DNA from: Bacteroidales bacterium
GTDB taxonomy: Bacteria; Bacteroidota; Bacteroidia; Bacteroidales; Muribaculaceae
NCBI GenBank assembly: GCA_004554255.1
Contig: SFNC01000037.1
Location: 1-16,168 of the forward strand
Reading direction: 5' to 3'
DNA length: 16,168 nt
Of this stretch, positions 14,946-16,168 are shown piece after piece; position 1 is the stretch's first letter, and every line of letters begins with the position of its first letter. The notes beneath the pieces are model-generated. The model was not told where the DNA came from, did not search any database, and saw only the letters and a list, made by a program, of their open reading frames with translations. The position numbers and the translations under genes were made by a program.

Positions 14946-15534
14946 AAGCGCGTTGATTATCGCCGTGGCGGCGGTTGTCGCCGCATGCAACAACGGCGGG
15001 CAGAGAGACGTGGCCGTACCGTTGCCTGAGGCCTATCCGCGTGCGTATGTCTACCCTGATTCTTTCCGGACAGTGACCTTCCGTGGCGTGACGTTTGATG
15101 TCAACGCCGGTGCGCGTGTGGACAGCGCCGAGAACGGCATAAATATCATCTATCCGCGTTATGGCGCGGTGGTTTACGTGAGTGTGCATGACAAAATAAA
15201 AGGTCCTGAAGCCTTCTCGGCAGAGTGGACGGGACGGCAACGGCGCATAGCGATGAATCTCGGCGCGTCGGCCGGCAGTGCGAGCACGGACGGAGGCGTG
15301 CGCGAGGATATTTCGGCCCCCTACACTATTGTCCGTGCCAATACCACAGTTCAGACACCTGTACAGATACTTACGGGTAACGCTGAAAAAGGCGTTATAA
15401 TAAGCGCTGCCGCGTTTATGGAGTCGTGGAGTGCAGTTACTCCATACGACTCGATAAAGTCCGTCACGGATGCCTTAGAGCGCGATTTGCGGCATGTTGT
15501 TTTCTCGGCACGATATGGAGACGCTGAAAATTGA
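14938..15534 (+). CDS. gldD: GldD-like lipoprotein
   Basis: A 198-aa lipoprotein: a short hydrophobic signal with VAAC lipobox (Cys17) followed by Asn-Asn-Gly-Gly. The body has the GldD-like pattern of YPRAYVYPDSF near 33-43, INIIYPRYGAVVYVSVHDK around 64-82 and a C-terminal strand-helix block ending DLRHVVFSAR. In Flavobacterium johnsoniae GldD is required for gliding and lies beside GldE; here the same gene order is kept with an 8-bp overlap with gldE, which strengthens an otherwise weak sequence match. The Asn-rich post-cysteine sequence lacks the acidic surface-export signal of the 9577 lipoprotein, so a periplasm-facing location is likelier. It overlaps the next gene by about 20 bp. The molecular function is not established. 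Confidence 0.75.
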   Translation: MHKSALIIAVAAVVAACNNGGQRDVAVPLPEAYPRAYVYPDSFRTVTFRGVTFDVNAGARVDSAENGINIIYPRYGAVVYVSVHDKIKGPEAFSAEWTGRQRRIAMNLGASAGSASTDGGVREDISAPYTIVRANTTVQTPVQILTGNAEKGVIISAAAFMESWSAVTPYDSIKSVTDALERDLRHVVFSARYGDAEN

Positions 15535-16018
15535 TAATGTAACCGTGTATCTGTGCGCGATTCCCGGCGGCGATGGCTCGCGCCGCGAGCGTGAACGCAT
15601 GGCGGTGAACAGCCTTGTGGAGCAAGTGTTTCCGGGCTGTAAGCTTGGCCATAAATCGTCCGGCGCACCATTTATAGATATACCCGGCGTGTATGTATCT
15701 GTCTCTCACTCACGGAATTATGCGGCATTGGCCGTGTCGGAGCACACTGTCGGGATAGATATTGAGGAGCCGCGGGCGCAGCAGTTGGAGCGCGTTGTGA
15801 CGCGTTTCATGAGCGATGCTGACCTTAAGGCATGCCCGAATCTGCTTGACGCCTGGACGGCAAAGGAGGCCGTATTCAAGGCCGCCGGCGTGGATGACGC
15901 CATGTTGGCTGACATCTCCTTCGAGACCGCCACCCTCGCCACCCTCGGCACCTGCCGCTTCGCCATCAGGCACCACCATCGCCCGCCACTGACCATCGCC
16001 ATCGCCCAGAGCACATAA
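15515..16018 (+). CDS. 4'-phosphopantetheinyl transferase superfamily protein
   Basis: A compact 167-aa transferase that moves the phosphopantetheine arm of CoA to a carrier-protein serine. Numbered from the ATG at 15515, the diagnostic motifs are VSVSHSRNYAALAV (61-74), GIDIE (80-84, Mg ligands Asp82 and Glu84) and WTAKEAVFKAAG (114-125, with Glu118 and Lys122). It is shorter than Sfp (~220 aa) but keeps both signature blocks. An upstream in-frame ATG at 15494 would add seven residues; I prefer 15515 because it reduces overlap with gldD from 41 to 20 bp, without proof. No carrier protein, fatty-acid or polyketide gene is in the window; linkage to gldE-gldD is a Bacteroidetes pattern I recall rather than a functional explanation. 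It ends just before a terminator. Confidence 0.88.
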   Translation: METLKIDNVTVYLCAIPGGDGSRRERERMAVNSLVEQVFPGCKLGHKSSGAPFIDIPGVYVSVSHSRNYAALAVSEHTVGIDIEEPRAQQLERVVTRFMSDADLKACPNLLDAWTAKEAVFKAAGVDDAMLADISFETATLATLGTCRFAIRHHHRPPLTIAIAQST

Positions 16019-16056
16019 AAAATGCGGCCCCGAAAAGAGTAGGGACCGCGCTTTTT
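16017..16056. terminator. Probably bidirectional terminator after the PPTase gene
   Basis: An A-tract, GCGG-C-CCC (16024-16031), a 10-nt loop, GGG-A-CCGC (16042-16049) and a T-tract (16052-16056) form a stem of seven G-C pairs with one mismatch. A and T tracts on opposite sides allow termination from either strand, consistent with a possible convergent gene to the right. Confidence 0.85.
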
Positions 16057-16061
16057 ATATG

Positions 16062-16168
16062 TTATGTAGTGTTAGACCCCGTTCCCCAATATTTGTTAAC
16101 GCAGGGGTCGCAGATTTCGGTCAGATTTAGTCTTGCAGGTGAAGGAGCATAGCGGGCTATGTGACTGA
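16062..16168. other. Unassigned right-edge segment with inverted repeats
   Basis: No gene can be assigned. On the minus strand an uninterrupted frame enters from the window edge and stops at 16062-16064 (35 codons visible), so it may be the C-terminus of a convergent gene. Alternatively it is a structured intergenic repeat: GACCCC (16075-16080) pairs with GGGGTC (16104-16109), and CATAGC-GG-GCTATG (16148-16161) is a perfect palindrome enclosed by TCAG (16119-16122) and CTGA (16165-16168). Confidence 0.25.

Noticed and set aside
13782..14993. 403-codon minus-strand frame antisense to gldE
   Set aside because: It is a shadow of a gene with clear DUF21, CBS and CorC_HlyC domains; the antisense product has no recognisable domain and ignores operon structure.
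1..16168. CRISPR array, insertion sequence with transposase, toxin-antitoxin or phage-defence module
   Set aside because: No regularly spaced direct repeats, transposase motifs or paired small toxin/antitoxin genes are visible. The Xer-type recombinase has no flanking cargo or att-like repeats.

Overview
The window reads as a chromosomal segment from a Bacteroidales bacterium. A Muribaculaceae-like or similar gut member of moderately high GC is my guess, but the sequence alone does not fix the family. Support comes from a DUF4294 protein, the gldE-gldD-phosphopantetheinyl transferase cluster, a TonB-dependent receptor with an N-terminal carboxypeptidase-regulatory-like domain, a lipoprotein with an acidic post-cysteine stretch, and several promoters of the Bacteroidetes type (TTG/TTTG, 20-bp spacer, TAnnTTTG).

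Layout. At the left edge (1-456, +) is the 3' part of an A+T-rich gene I cannot identify. From 552 to 6447 everything runs on the minus strand in two transcription units, each with a recognisable promoter. The upstream unit is HAD hydrolase > ribF > a divergent SLC1/DAACS-type symporter, with 4-bp stop/start overlaps. The downstream unit is nadB > DUF4294 exported protein > xerD, also overlapping. RibF makes FMN and FAD, and NadB is an FAD enzyme that starts NAD synthesis, so this half is largely cofactor metabolism plus a Xer recombinase.

A 364-bp divergent intergenic region (6448-6811) separates these from the rightward half. It holds back-to-back promoters, a perfect 6-3-6 inverted repeat between them, and a leader of about 250 nt that contains a 40-codon open frame and a terminator-like hairpin. 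The leader precedes a two-gene outer-membrane operon: a 911-aa TonB-dependent receptor and a 685-aa lipoprotein. The lipoprotein does not look like SusD; it appears to carry two OB-like domains and three copies of a short module. This is the least conventional part of the window.

Beyond a strong hairpin terminator lies a single polytopic LTA-synthase/alkaline-phosphatase-superfamily gene whose promoter overlaps the terminator. Then comes the overlapping operon gldE-gldD-PPTase with its own promoter, closed by a probably bidirectional terminator. The last ~110 bp are unassigned and rich in inverted repeats; they may be the 3' end of a convergent gene or a dispersed repeat.
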